A DNA stretch of 64,000 nt. Origin: Microbacterium algeriense. GTDB taxonomy: Bacteria > Actinomycetota > Actinomycetes > Actinomycetales > Microbacteriaceae. The DNA is taken from positions 372,001 to 436,000 of the forward strand of contig NZ_WAAO01000002.1 of the NCBI RefSeq assembly GCF_008868005.1. The letters are read 5' to 3'. The notes under the pieces were generated by a model that worked only from the letters and a program-made list of their open reading frames with translations, was not told where the DNA came from and did not search any database. Below are positions 1-9,273 of this stretch, one piece after another (within the stretch, counting starts at the first letter, position 1; every line of letters begins with the position of its first letter). Both the position numbers and the translations under genes were made by a program.

Positions 1-1545
1 TCCGCCGGGGCGGTCGTCGTCCCGCAGGCGATGGCCTATGCGACGATCGCGAACCTGCCGGTGCAGGTGGGGCTCTACACCTGCATCGTGCCGATGCTCG
101 TGTACGCGGTGCTCGGCGGCAGCCGTGCGATGAGCGTCTCGACGACCTCCACGATCGCCACCCTCACTGCGACCACGCTGGTGTCGGCGGGCGTGGCGGC
201 GGGTGCGGACGATGCGATGGGCTCGCTCATGATGCTGACGCTTCTCGTGGGCGCGGTCCTGCTGGTGGCGCGGCTGTGCCGGCTCGGGTCCCTCGTCGAG
301 AACATCAGCGGCGCGACGGTGCTCGGGCTCAAGATCGGCGTCGGGGCGACGGTCGCGGTCGGTCAGCTGCCGAAGCTCCTCGGCGAGACGTTCGACTTCT
401 CCGGGCACGGCTTCCTGCGATCCATCGCCGCGGTCGGACAGTCCCTGGACAGTGTGAACGGGCCGACCGTGCTGCTCTCGGCCGGATCGATCGTCGTGCT
501 CCTTCTGCTCAAGCGCTTCGCCCCGAAGGTCCCCGGCACGCTCGTGGTGGTGGTCGGGGGCATCCTCCTGGTGTGGCTGGCCGACATCGACGCCCTCGGG
601 GTCGATCTCATCTCCGCGGTGCCGAGCGGGCTGCCCGTCCCGGCCATCCCGGATCTCGCGCAGGCCACCGCCCTCGTCCCCGGGGCCCTGGCGATCGCCG
701 TGATGGCGTTCCTCGAGTCCGCAGCGGTGGCACGCAGCCTCCGCGTCGCGACGGAACCGCAGATCGACAGCGACCAGGAGCTCATGGCCACCGGGGCGGC
801 GAACACCGTCGGCGCATTCTTCGGCACGATGCCGGCGGCGGGAGGCTTCTCGCAGAGCGCGGTGAACCAGAGCGCGGGCGCCCGCTCCCAGCTCGCGACC
901 GTGGTGACGGTGGCGCTGGCGGTGCTGGTCGCGCTCTACCTCGGGCCCGTGCTGAGCCTGCTGCCCGAGGCGACGCTGGCCGCGATGGTCTTCGTCGCGG
1001 TCGCGAGCCTCATCAACATCCCCGAGCTCGTGCGCTGGGCGCGGATCAGTCGGGTGGACTTCTGGGTCGCGCTGGCGGTCGCGGTCATCGGACTCACCGC
1101 CGGTCTGCTCCCGGCCGTGGCCGTCGGCGTGGTGGTGACGCTGGTGCTCGTCCTGCGGGAGCTGAACATCCCCCGAACCTCGGTCGTCGGTCCGACGGAC
1201 GGCGTCCTCGGAATCGCGTTGGAGCGCGGCCTGTACACCGCCAACGCCCTGGCCAACGAACGCGTGATCCTGAACCTGGTCGCGGCGCAGTCGCCTCCGG
1301 TGCGGGCCGTGGTCCTGGGACTGGCGCAGCAGGAGGTCGTGACCATCACGGTGCTCGACGCGCTGGAGAACCTCGATCGCGAACTCGCCCAGCTCGGAGT
1401 CGTGCTCCACCTCGCGGCGCTTCCCTCCGCCGCGACCGACGTCGCGGGGCGCACGGCCTGGTTCGCTCGCCTCGCCTCCAGCGGTCGCGTGCACGACTCC
1501 GTTCGGGCGGGGATGACGGCGGCGTCCGAAGGCGCACCCGCCTGA
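1..1545 (+). CDS. SulP family inorganic anion transporter, 5'-partial
   Basis: This is a SulP-type membrane transporter, probably for sulfate, bicarbonate or a similar anion. The reading frame is open from base 1, so the N-terminus lies outside the window. The first visible residues (VVVPQAMAYA, then a GLY motif) are the SulP signature that lies near the first membrane spans, so only a short part is missing. About ten hydrophobic segments follow, up to roughly residue 390. The C-terminal 120 residues have the length and position of a STAS domain, but the usual Asp/Ser/Thr loop is not recognisable, so this domain looks degenerate. A 7-bp palindrome follows the stop. The substrate cannot be told from sequence. 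A second SulP gene lies at 9274-10953 on the other strand. Confidence 0.9.
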   Translation, partial: SAGAVVVPQAMAYATIANLPVQVGLYTCIVPMLVYAVLGGSRAMSVSTTSTIATLTATTLVSAGVAAGADDAMGSLMMLTLLVGAVLLVARLCRLGSLVENISGATVLGLKIGVGATVAVGQLPKLLGETFDFSGHGFLRSIAAVGQSLDSVNGPTVLLSAGSIVVLLLLKRFAPKVPGTLVVVVGGILLVWLADIDALGVDLISAVPSGLPVPAIPDLAQATALVPGALAIAVMAFLESAAVARSLRVATEPQIDSDQELMATGAANTVGAFFGTMPAAGGFSQSAVNQSAGARSQLATVVTVALAVLVALYLGPVLSLLPEATLAAMVFVAVASLINIPELVRWARISRVDFWVALAVAVIGLTAGLLPAVAVGVVVTLVLVLRELNIPRTSVVGPTDGVLGIALERGLYTANALANERVILNLVAAQSPPVRAVVLGLAQQEVVTITVLDALENLDRELAQLGVVLHLAALPSAATDVAGRTAWFARLASSGRVHDSVRAGMTAASEGAPA

Positions 1546-1548
1546 GCC

Positions 1549-1564
1549 GTTCACCCTGGTGAAC
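1549..1564. repeat. Perfect palindrome GTTCACC-CT-GGTGAAC
   Basis: Two 7-bp arms are separated by 2 bp, just after the SulP stop and about 14 bp upstream of the -35 of the next gene. The loop is too short for a good terminator, so an operator is more likely. It resembles the TCACCC/GGGTGA elements found elsewhere in the first 31 kb, but with different spacing. Confidence 0.4.
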
Positions 1565-1577
1565 TCGCCGACGCACC

Positions 1578-1606
1578 GTGACGATCGGCGGGGCGGTGCC
1601 TAGGCT
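1578..1606 (+). promoter_or_regulatory. Probable promoter of the FUSC-like gene
   Basis: GTGACG at 1578-1583 (-35) is separated by 17 bp from TAGGCT at 1601-1606 (-10). This is a typical actinobacterial housekeeping promoter. It would start transcription near 1613 and give a leader of about 40 nt with GGGGGA ahead of the ATG at 1655. Confidence 0.55.
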
Positions 1607-1654
1607 GACCGCACGGCGGGGTCGCGCCCGCGAACACACCGAACGGGGGACACC

Positions 1655-2680
1655 ATGCCGGACGGCGCGCCGAACCACGCACGTCGGGAAGGGCGGCGCC
1701 TCGTGCCGGGCGGCGGCATCACCTGGCGCTGGTCCCGGTTCGGACTCGGTGCCGCCTACGCCGTCCCTGCCGTAGTCGTGGCCGCGTGGTCTCCGACGCT
1801 GGGCCTGGCGGTCGCGGTGGGCGTGCTTCCCGCCGCTGCCTTCGGTCTGCCGCCGCGGCGCCCGGGGCGCGCGGTCATCCCCGTCGTGGGAGCCCTGAGC
1901 GCGCTGGGACTCCTCCTGGGCTCGCTGGTCGCCTCCACGCCCGTGATCGCCGTGGTCGCCGTGTTCGCCCTCGCCGTCGTGGCGAGCATCACCGCGACCA
2001 GCGGCCGGCTCGCGCAGCTGTTCCTCCTCCTCGGCCTGCCGATGTTCGGGATAGGGCTGAGCTTCCCGTGGGGAGCGGCGGTGCTCGCGCTCGCGGGCTG
2101 CATGGCGGCCGGTTCGCTGTACGCCTGGCTGGTGGCGCTCGCGTGGCCCGAGCGGACCTCGCCGGCACTGTCGCCGGCACCCGTGCCCCGCGGTCGGGCG
2201 ATGGTCGTCTACGGCGTCCTCCTCGGCACGGCCGCGGCCACGGCGGCCGCCGTCGGATTCGCCCTCGGCCTCGAGCACGTCGGGTGGGCGACCGGCGCTG
2301 TCCTGCTGGTCATGCGCCCGGTGCGCGGGCAGCTCATCCTGCGCAGCGCGGGACGGGCGATCTCCGTGATGCTCGGCGCGCTCGCCGCGGCGTGCTTCGC
2401 GCTCGTCGGGCCGGGCCCCCTGCTCAACGCGGCCCTGATCCTGCTCGTCGTCGGAGCGTTGTCCGCGACGCAGGAGAGCCGCTGGTACATCGCCCCGGGG
2501 TTCACCACCTTCCTCGCGCTGACGCTGATCCTCTCGACCTCGTCCTCCTCGCCGTCTCAGCGCTTCGTCGAACGTTCCGTCGAGACGCTGCTCGGCGTGG
2601 CGCTCGCGCTGTTCTTCGGCGCGCTCGTGCCCGCCGCGCTCTCGTTCGCGGCACGCCGTCGCGGTCGGACCTGCCCGTGA
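1655..2680 (+). CDS. FUSC-like integral membrane protein
   Basis: A 341-residue integral membrane protein with two blocks of hydrophobic helices (about residues 30-165 and 185-325). They are separated by a short hydrophilic, proline-rich linker (PALSPAPVPRG). This two-block plan, and the motif following VLLVMRPVRG in the second block, resemble FUSC / aromatic-acid-exporter-like proteins, which are usually longer and carry a cytosolic domain. The start is the ATG preceded by GGGGGA. It has its own promoter and precedes the first LAL regulator on the same strand. The substrate is unknown; export of small organic acids is only an inference from the family. Confidence 0.65.
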   Translation: MPDGAPNHARREGRRLVPGGGITWRWSRFGLGAAYAVPAVVVAAWSPTLGLAVAVGVLPAAAFGLPPRRPGRAVIPVVGALSALGLLLGSLVASTPVIAVVAVFALAVVASITATSGRLAQLFLLLGLPMFGIGLSFPWGAAVLALAGCMAAGSLYAWLVALAWPERTSPALSPAPVPRGRAMVVYGVLLGTAAATAAAVGFALGLEHVGWATGAVLLVMRPVRGQLILRSAGRAISVMLGALAAACFALVGPGPLLNAALILLVVGALSATQESRWYIAPGFTTFLALTLILSTSSSSPSQRFVERSVETLLGVALALFFGALVPAALSFAARRRGRTCP

Positions 2681-2721
2681 TCCCGCGCAGGGTTGAGCGC
2701 CCCGGTCCGAGATGCCATACT
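2678..2721 (+). promoter_or_regulatory. Promoter of LAL regulator 1 with overlapping imperfect dyad
   Basis: TTGAGC at 2693-2698 and CATACT at 2716-2721 are separated by 17 bp and make a good promoter. An imperfect dyad, TGATCCC-GCGCA-GGGTTGA (2678-2696), overlaps the -35. It looks like a weak version of the TCACCC-N5-GGGTGA element seen elsewhere in the region, which would fit autoregulation. Confidence 0.45.
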
Positions 2722-2769
2722 GCCCGGTAAGGGCGGGGAGGCTCTAGTCAATTCATTCGGGGGGTTCCG

Positions 2770-5361
2770 ATGGATGAGGACGATCGAGATTCCGGCGCGC
2801 CGTGGACTCGCATCCCCGTCATGATCGACAACGACGTTCGTCGACCTGCTCTGCTCTCGCGGCTGTCCGCCGCCTTGAACCAGCCGTGGACGCTGACCCT
2901 CGTCAGCGCACCGGCCGGAGCGGGCAAGACGCGCCTCCTCTGCCAGTGGGCGCACGAGGTGGGGGACGATCCGGTGACGGACGTGGTCTGGCTCGCGCTG
3001 CCGCGAGGGGCGGTGGACCTCGGCGAGCTGCGATCCGCCATCGCGCGGGTCGCGGACCGGCGCCTGACCACGGCGCTCGAGAGGGTGTCCGGTGCGGCCA
3101 CGGCCGACGCCGCGCGTGCTCTCGCGCGCGCGCTGAGCGCGACCGATCGCCGTGTGGTGCTGATCATCGACGACGTGCACCATGCCGAGTCGACGCAGCT
3201 CGGTCTGCTGCTCTCCGCGTTCGTCCAGGCCGTTCCAGGCAACGCCCACGTCGTCCTGTCCGGGCGCGGCACCGGAGCGGTCCCGGTGGCCAGAAGACGC
3301 ATCACGGGTGTGGCCCTCGAACTCGGGGTCCGCGACCTCGCCTTCACGGCGGACGAGATCCGCTCGTTCTTCCGCGCGCGGGACATCCGCGTCTCGCAGG
3401 GGGAGATCAGCGCCATCCTGCGGCGCACGGAGGGATGGGCGACCGGACTGCAGCTGATGGTCGTGCCGGCCATCGACGAGTCCCACCTCACGCCCCTGCC
3501 CCTGCGTGGCGACGCGCAGGCGGTGGCCGACTACTTCCTCGAGGAAGTGCTCGCCGACCTCGATGAAGAGCTGCGGGAGTTCCTGCTGGTGACGTCGGTC
3601 CCCGAGGTCTTCACGCTCGAGCTCGCGCAGGCGCTGTCGAAGGGCACGCCGACGACGATGCCGATCGACCGCCTCGTGCGTCTGAGCGTCGTGGCGGCGC
3701 AGCCCGGCGACGAGGCGGTGGAGTACCACTACCACCCGGTGCTGCGTGAGTTCCTCCTCGCCCGGCTGCGGGCTCGAGGACGGTCGACGGTCGAGGCGCT
3801 CGAGGCGATCGCGGCGGAGTGGTTCGCCGGGCGGCAGGACCATCCCGCCGCCCTCCGTCACGCGATCCTCAGCGGAGATCCGGAATGCATCGAGGTGATC
3901 CTGAGGCGCTGCGGGATGCACCTGATCCTGACCGGTCACGCGGCCGCCGTCCTCGAGGCGATCACCCACGTGTCGCCGCGATTGCGCGCGGACCCGGCGG
4001 TGCGGATGCTGCTGGCCGCGGCCGAACTCGATCTCGGAGACGCGTCGGCTGCGGCGGCTGCTCTGCCCTCGCTCGCGGGAGCGGGCGAATCCGTCGCTGC
4101 GCGACGGTGGCGGACGGGGATCGACCTGCACACGGCACTGCGGCGCGGCGGCCTCCTCGAGGCGCTCGACCGGGGCGAGCCGGATCTGGACGAACCCATC
4201 GGAGAAGCGCCGCTGGACACGTACGCCCACCTGCAGGCGGCGATGGGCGAGCTCTACGTGGGCCGCCTGGACCGCGCGGACGAGTTCGCCAGACTCGCAT
4301 CCGATCAGGCGCGCACGACGGGGATGGCGGCGGCGGAGCTGCAGGCCGGAGCGATCCTCAATACCAGCGCCCTCTTCCGCGGTCGCCTGCGCGACGTGGT
4401 CGACTCGGCCACCCGGCTCGATGATCGCTGGCAGGCGCTGGGGCGTCCGGAAAGCCCGTTCTACGAGGTCACGCGCGTCTGGCGGTACTGGGTGCCGTAC
4501 GAGGCGATGCGCGAGGACGACGCCGAGTGCGCATTGATCGCCGCCGCTGCGGTCATCGACAACGGCAGCGAGCCGGCGATCGCTCGCGGACTCCGCGGCA
4601 TGCTCTCGCTCGTGCGTGCGGAGAGGACCGACGGCCCGCACGACGTCGCGCTGGAACTGCTGGACACCCTCGCACCGCGTGACGACGCGCCGTTGCCCGT
4701 GCACTGGTACGCCATGATGGGCTCGTTCGCGGTGCATGCCTTCCACCGCCTGGAGGAGCCCACCCTGCGCGACTGCTTCCTGGAGGCGATGACCCGCGGG
4801 CTGGGCGCCGCCGGAGACGCCGGCGTGATGCGCGCGATGGCCGCACTCCACGACCGCCGCCACGCCCTCGCGCGCGAGGAGCTCGCGACCGTGCTCGAGG
4901 GAGCGGCACCGTGCCTGCTCCCGGCCTCCCTGATCGACGCGTGGCTCGTCGAGGCGGCACTCGACGTCCATGCCGGGGAGCCGGATCGAGCCCAGCTCTC
5001 GCTAGCCACCGCGCTCGCTCTCGCTGAGCCCGAGGGGCACGCCCGGCGCGTGGCGTTGGCCGACCCCGTGATCGGCCGTCTGCTCGCCGCCAGAGCCACA
5101 CCGGGCTCGCGCACGCGGTTCGCCGACGAGGTGCGGGAGCGCCTCGCGACGGCAGGGGTGCTGGTCGAGGAGGAGCTGACCGAGCGCGAGCGCGTAGTCC
5201 TCGCCGCGTTGACCCGCCGCGCCACGCTGCGCCAGATCGCCCAGCAGGAGTTCATCTCGCCGAACACGGTGAAGACGCATGTGCGGAACATCTACCGCAA
5301 GCTGGGCGTCTCGGATCGAGAGGCAGTGACCGCCGCCGCGCACGCACTCGGCATCGGCTGA
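2770..5361 (+). CDS. LuxR-family transcriptional regulator, large ATP-binding (LAL/MalT-like), copy 1
   Basis: An 863-residue STAND-type regulator. It has a P-loop NTPase domain near the N-terminus (Walker A APAGAGKT at residues 47-54; Walker B-like VLIIDDVH around 137), then a long helical, TPR-like sensor region (about 350-780). The C-terminal LuxR/FixJ helix-turn-helix begins at about residue 800 (LTERERVVLAAL ... ISPNTVKTHVRNIYRKLGVS). Proteins of this class bind ATP and an inducer and then activate transcription; the inducer here is unknown. The start is ATG preceded by a G-rich Shine-Dalgarno sequence. It ends 18 bp from the convergent arylsulfatase gene. A second LAL gene lies at 13901. 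Both are plausible regulators of the TCACCC/GGGTGA sites in the surrounding gaps. Confidence 0.93.
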   Translation: MDEDDRDSGAPWTRIPVMIDNDVRRPALLSRLSAALNQPWTLTLVSAPAGAGKTRLLCQWAHEVGDDPVTDVVWLALPRGAVDLGELRSAIARVADRRLTTALERVSGAATADAARALARALSATDRRVVLIIDDVHHAESTQLGLLLSAFVQAVPGNAHVVLSGRGTGAVPVARRRITGVALELGVRDLAFTADEIRSFFRARDIRVSQGEISAILRRTEGWATGLQLMVVPAIDESHLTPLPLRGDAQAVADYFLEEVLADLDEELREFLLVTSVPEVFTLELAQALSKGTPTTMPIDRLVRLSVVAAQPGDEAVEYHYHPVLREFLLARLRARGRSTVEALEAIAAEWFAGRQDHPAALRHAILSGDPECIEVILRRCGMHLILTGHAAAVLEAITHVSPRLRADPAVRMLLAAAELDLGDASAAAAALPSLAGAGESVAARRWRTGIDLHTALRRGGLLEALDRGEPDLDEPIGEAPLDTYAHLQAAMGELYVGRLDRADEFARLASDQARTTGMAAAELQAGAILNTSALFRGRLRDVVDSATRLDDRWQALGRPESPFYEVTRVWRYWVPYEAMREDDAECALIAAAAVIDNGSEPAIARGLRGMLSLVRAERTDGPHDVALELLDTLAPRDDAPLPVHWYAMMGSFAVHAFHRLEEPTLRDCFLEAMTRGLGAAGDAGVMRAMAALHDRRHALAREELATVLEGAAPCLLPASLIDAWLVEAALDVHAGEPDRAQLSLATALALAEPEGHARRVALADPVIGRLLAARATPGSRTRFADEVRERLATAGVLVEEELTERERVVLAALTRRATLRQIAQQEFISPNTVKTHVRNIYRKLGVSDREAVTAAAHALGIG

Positions 5362-5379
5362 GTGCGTGCGCGGGCGGCG

Positions 5380-7722
5380 TCAGTCGCGGGCCATCGCCGC
5401 GGCCAGGTGCGCCTCGAGGTCCAGGTACGCGTCGTCGGCGATGTCGAACACGACCTTGGTGATCTCCCCGCCCGCGAAGTCGAACCCGTAGCCGTACAGC
5501 GACGAGACCGGATCGGCGCTGTCGCGGCCGATCGTCAGTCCCTCACCGCACAGGGAGAAATGGCCGAGCACGGTGCGGATCTGCTTCTCCCCGACCTGCT
5601 GGTCGTCGATGTAGAGCTTCACCGGCCCGACGCCTTCGCGGTGCTCGCCCGTGCCTTCCTTGGTGAACTCCACGCCGATGATATGCGTGCCGGAGACGGG
5701 CACGGGGGCCGAGACGCGGTCCTCGGGCGGGATCCCCAGGAAGTTGTAGACGTAGTGCACCTGGCCGTCCTTGACCACGAGAGCATGACCGCCGAACCGG
5801 GAGCCGTGAGCGAAGATGACGCCCTCGGTCTCCGCGGTGAACTCGACCTCCGCGGCGATCTTGAAGGAGACGCCGTGCGTGTTCGCCGCTGAGCGCTCCG
5901 GGACCTCGCTCGTGCCCGGGTAGTACACGAACTGACCGGAGGGCGGCGCGGGCTGGTGGAACTCCATCGCGACGAACGTCTCGAAGTCCTTCGGGTTGCC
6001 GATGATCTGCAGGTCGTTGAGGGGCAGGACCGCGTTCGCCTTCGCCTCCTCCATCCAGAGCGCCTTGAGCTCCTCGACCTTCTCCGGGTGCTGGTCCGCG
6101 ATGTTCTCGGCCTCCGCACGGTCGACGTCGGTGTGGTAGAGCTCCCATTCGTCTTCGTCGAAGTTGCCCTTGCCGCTGATCGGGCCGTGCACCGTCACCG
6201 CCTTCCACCCCTCGTGCCAGATCCCGCGCTGACCGAACATCTCGTAGTACTGCGTCTGCTTGTGCGTCGGGGCATCCGGCGCGGCATCGAACGAGTACTT
6301 CATCGAGACGCCGGAGAGCGGCGTCTGCTCGACTCCGTTGTAGACGTCGGGGAACTCGATCCCGCAGGCCTCGAGGATCGTCGGCACGATGTCGGTGGAG
6401 TGGTGGTACTGATGGCGCACCTCCCCGCGGGCGCGGATCCCGGCGGGCCAGTGGATCACGAGCGGATCGCACACGCCGCCCTGGTAGGTGTAGCGCTTGA
6501 ACATCTTGTACGGCGTGGAGAAGGCGGCGGCCCACCCGGTCGGGTAGTGGTTGTAGGTGTCGGGCGAGCCGAGCTTGTCGACCATACGGAGGTTCTCGGC
6601 CTCGTCGTCCGGGTACCCGCCGAAAATCTTGCCCTCGTTGACCGAGCCGTTCGGGCTGCCCTCTCCGGAGGCGCCGTTGTCTGCGCAGTAGATGATCAGC
6701 GTGTTGTCGAGCTGCCCCGACTCCTCGAGGTAGTCGACGATGCGGCCGACCTGGGCATCGGTGTACTCGCTGAAACCGGCGTAGACCTCGGCCATGCGCG
6801 AGAACATGGCCTTCTCCTCGTCGTTCAGCGAGTCCCACGGCCGCACCTCGTCGGCAGGCGAGAACGAGCCCTCCGGCATGGGGTTCAGCGCGGTGAGCTC
6901 CGTGTCCTTCGGGAGGATGCCCTTCTCGACCATCCGCGCCAGCACCCACTCGCGGTACGCCTCGTAGCCGTCGTCGAACGCGCCCTTGTACTTGTCGATG
7001 TACTCCTGCGGTGCGTGGTGCGGGGCGTGGTTCGCGCCGGGGCAGAACCACAGGTACCACGGCTTGTCCGGCTCGGTCTGCTTGACATCGCGGATCATCG
7101 ACAGCGCCTGGTCGGCGAGATCCTTCGAGAGGTGGTAGCCGTCCTCCGGGAGGTACGGCTGGTCGATGTAGTGGTTGTCCTCCGCGAGCGACGGGTACCA
7201 GTTGTTGGTCTCGCCGCCGATGAATCCGTAGAACCGGTCGTAGCCCTGGGCGAGAGGCCAGTGCTTCTTCGAGGCGCCGGCCGTCCACTCGTCGATCGGC
7301 ACGTTGTGGTTCTTGCCCACCCAGAAGGTCGACCAGCCGGCGTCGCGGAGGACGTGCGCCATCGTCGCGTTCGAGTCCGGGATGTGGGAGTTGTAGCCGG
7401 GGAATCCGGTCGAGGACTCGGAGATCGTCGCGAAGCCGTTGAGGTGGTGGTTGCGTCCGGTGAGGAACGTCGAGCGGGTGGGCGAGCAGAGCGCCGTGGT
7501 GTGCCACTGGGAGTAGGTCAGACCGTTCTGCGCGAGGCGGTCCATGGTCGGCATGTTGATCCGTCCGCCGTACGGGGACCAGGCCGCCATGCCGGTGTCG
7601 TCGTAGAGCACGACCAGCACGTTCGGAGCGCCCTGCCGGGGCTTCGCGGGGAGGAAAGCATCCCAGTCCGCGACGGAATCGCGGACGTCGAGTTCGATCC
7701 TGCCCTGGAAATCACGGGTCAT
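5380..7722 (-). CDS. Arylsulfatase, long AtsA-type, copy 1
   Basis: A 780-residue type I sulfatase that hydrolyses sulfate esters. The active-site signature CSPTRS has Cys79 as the residue oxidised to formylglycine, and Asp41-Asp42 in VLYDDTG bind the metal. The C-terminal about 200 residues form a beta-rich domain (YVYNFLG, GEGLTIGRDS) like that of long mycobacterial AtsA-type enzymes. No signal peptide is visible, so it is probably cytosolic. The start at 7722 is chosen because AAGGAG lies 6 nt upstream; the ATG at 7737 would place that sequence inside the gene. No formylglycine-generating enzyme is in the window. It is a close paralogue of the gene at 19725. A TCATCC-GGGTGA element lies 85 bp upstream. 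Confidence 0.93.
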   Translation of the reverse strand: MTRDFQGRIELDVRDSVADWDAFLPAKPRQGAPNVLVVLYDDTGMAAWSPYGGRINMPTMDRLAQNGLTYSQWHTTALCSPTRSTFLTGRNHHLNGFATISESSTGFPGYNSHIPDSNATMAHVLRDAGWSTFWVGKNHNVPIDEWTAGASKKHWPLAQGYDRFYGFIGGETNNWYPSLAEDNHYIDQPYLPEDGYHLSKDLADQALSMIRDVKQTEPDKPWYLWFCPGANHAPHHAPQEYIDKYKGAFDDGYEAYREWVLARMVEKGILPKDTELTALNPMPEGSFSPADEVRPWDSLNDEEKAMFSRMAEVYAGFSEYTDAQVGRIVDYLEESGQLDNTLIIYCADNGASGEGSPNGSVNEGKIFGGYPDDEAENLRMVDKLGSPDTYNHYPTGWAAAFSTPYKMFKRYTYQGGVCDPLVIHWPAGIRARGEVRHQYHHSTDIVPTILEACGIEFPDVYNGVEQTPLSGVSMKYSFDAAPDAPTHKQTQYYEMFGQRGIWHEGWKAVTVHGPISGKGNFDEDEWELYHTDVDRAEAENIADQHPEKVEELKALWMEEAKANAVLPLNDLQIIGNPKDFETFVAMEFHQPAPPSGQFVYYPGTSEVPERSAANTHGVSFKIAAEVEFTAETEGVIFAHGSRFGGHALVVKDGQVHYVYNFLGIPPEDRVSAPVPVSGTHIIGVEFTKEGTGEHREGVGPVKLYIDDQQVGEKQIRTVLGHFSLCGEGLTIGRDSADPVSSLYGYGFDFAGGEITKVVFDIADDAYLDLEAHLAAAMARD

Positions 7723-7806
7723 GACGGTCTCCTTCATCTTTCCGGAACGTGCATTACCCGTACGGTACTGCCGCGCTCCCTCGACGAGAACGGGGGATGG
7801 GACCGT

Positions 7807-7818
7807 TCATCCGGGTGA
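7807..7818 (-). promoter_or_regulatory. TCACCC-type palindrome upstream of arylsulfatase 1
   Basis: On the minus strand this reads TCACCC-GGATGA, one mismatch from the 12-bp palindrome TCACCCGGGTGA. It lies about 85 bp before the arylsulfatase start. It belongs to the zero-spacer class, with the sites at 11043, 13838 and 31432. Confidence 0.45.
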
Positions 7819-7840
7819 TCTCTGCGGCCGCTGCGGGGCA

Positions 7841-8557
7841 TCAGAGCAACCCGCTGACAGCCTTCTCGAGCTGGAGGACCCCGATCACGAGGAGCAGTGC
7901 GGCATTGAGCACATGCGTGTTCCCGGCGATCCAGGTGCGGACGTCGTCGAGCAGCGGCTGGGCAGCCGCGCCGCGCACCGCGACGTACAGAACAGGCACG
8001 CCGATGGGCAGGGTTCCGACGACGACGAACGCCGCGGCGACCCATAGCCCGGCGTCGGCATCGAGGTCGGCGAGGGAGATGTCCAAGGCGGCGATGACCG
8101 CACAGGACGCGTCGACGGGGTTCAGGACGAACAGCCCGAGGCCGAGCAGGAACGTTCGTCCGGGGCGGAACGACTCCACGGTGTGGAGCCAGCCGGGAAG
8201 GTGGGGTGCCGCGGCGACCACTTCGCGCGGCGACGACGCCGCAGCCATGCTCGCGATACGCGCGCGCCCTTTCCGGTACACCCACACGGCGGCGGACGTG
8301 AGGAAGATCCCGAAGAGCAGCCGCACCGCCGGCACCCAGAGCGGCGGTTGGCCGCGTTCATGCACCGCGATCAACGGGAACAACCACAGGAACAACGCCA
8401 TGAGGCCGGAGAGTCCGAGGAACCACCCGGTCAGATAGGCGATGCCGTTGGTGCGCGCATGTCGTGAGAGCAGCACGGCGACGAGAGCCATGATCGCGAG
8501 CGGACTCAGCACCACGCCGAGCGCGACCGGCACCAACGAGAAGATCAGCTGCGCCAT
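7841..8557 (-). CDS. GAP family (SfLAP-like) membrane protein, copy 1
   Basis: A 238-residue protein with six predicted membrane helices. The opening (VPVALGVVLSPLAIMALVAVLLS) and the internal repeat of the same pattern match the GAP / sulfolipid-1-addressing-protein family. In mycobacteria, members of this family help move glyco- or sulfolipids to the surface. It is the last gene of a minus-strand set SulP-GAP-GAP, 43 bp downstream of its paralogue. The Shine-Dalgarno sequence is weak. The link with sulfated lipids is an inference from the family and from the neighbouring arylsulfatase and SulP genes. Confidence 0.75.
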   Translation of the reverse strand: MAQLIFSLVPVALGVVLSPLAIMALVAVLLSRHARTNGIAYLTGWFLGLSGLMALFLWLFPLIAVHERGQPPLWVPAVRLLFGIFLTSAAVWVYRKGRARIASMAAASSPREVVAAAPHLPGWLHTVESFRPGRTFLLGLGLFVLNPVDASCAVIAALDISLADLDADAGLWVAAAFVVVGTLPIGVPVLYVAVRGAAAQPLLDDVRTWIAGNTHVLNAALLLVIGVLQLEKAVSGLL

Positions 8558-8600
8558 CTGCGTCTCGGCTCTGTCGTGCTGTCGCTTTGATCGCCTCGGG

Positions 8601-9272
8601 TCAGAAGCTCCCGATGCCCTTGCCGATCATCGAGACGCCGATGACCAGCAGCAGCACGGCCATGATCACCGCATTCTCCGCGGCCAGCCAGCCACGCAGC
8701 GCGTCCAGCGGTGCACGGAGCCTGTCCGCGGCGATGAGGTAGCCGATGACCGGCACGAGGACCGTCGATGCGGCGATGAGTGTGAACACCGCGATGACGA
8801 GGGCCGACGAGCCAGCCGAGAGCCCGGCGGCACCGATATCGACGCCGGCGCCGGCCGCCATGATGAGGTTCTTGGGGTTGAGGGCCGAGAGCAGGAAGCC
8901 CAGTCCTGCCGCCGCGATGAAGGTGATCGTGTCGATCGCCTTCATCCACTTCGGCAGCGCCGCCTGCTCCCCGGCCTTCGGGCGCTTGCGCCACTGCGAG
9001 AAGGCGAGCAGGAACAGCAGCAGCCCGAGCACGATCTGGATGATGCCGCGCACGGGGCGCGATGCGTCCGGGTCCTGAGCGGGCAGGATCGACGACAGCA
9101 GGGTGAACACGGTCACCGCGACCACGATGCCGACCACCCAGCCCAGGAGGAACCCGACGCTGGTCACGCGCGCCTTGGGGGAGAGCAGCATGAGGATCGC
9201 GGCGATGATCGGGATCGGGCTGATGGCGACGCCCAGGGCGAGCGGGAGGACCTCTCCGATGACGGTGCCCAT
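8601..9272 (-). CDS. GAP family (SfLAP-like) membrane protein, copy 2
   Basis: A 223-residue, six-helix membrane protein opening with LPLALGVAISPIPIIAAILMLLS, a clear paralogue of the protein at 7841-8557. Its ATG lies one base after the stop of the SulP gene, and AAGGA sits 8 nt upstream inside the end of that gene, so translation is probably coupled. Its proposed role is the same as its paralogue: movement or export of a lipid or other amphipathic compound, by family only. Confidence 0.78.
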   Translation of the reverse strand: MGTVIGEVLPLALGVAISPIPIIAAILMLLSPKARVTSVGFLLGWVVGIVVAVTVFTLLSSILPAQDPDASRPVRGIIQIVLGLLLFLLAFSQWRKRPKAGEQAALPKWMKAIDTITFIAAAGLGFLLSALNPKNLIMAAGAGVDIGAAGLSAGSSALVIAVFTLIAASTVLVPVIGYLIAADRLRAPLDALRGWLAAENAVIMAVLLLVIGVSMIGKGIGSF

Positions 9273-9273
9273 G

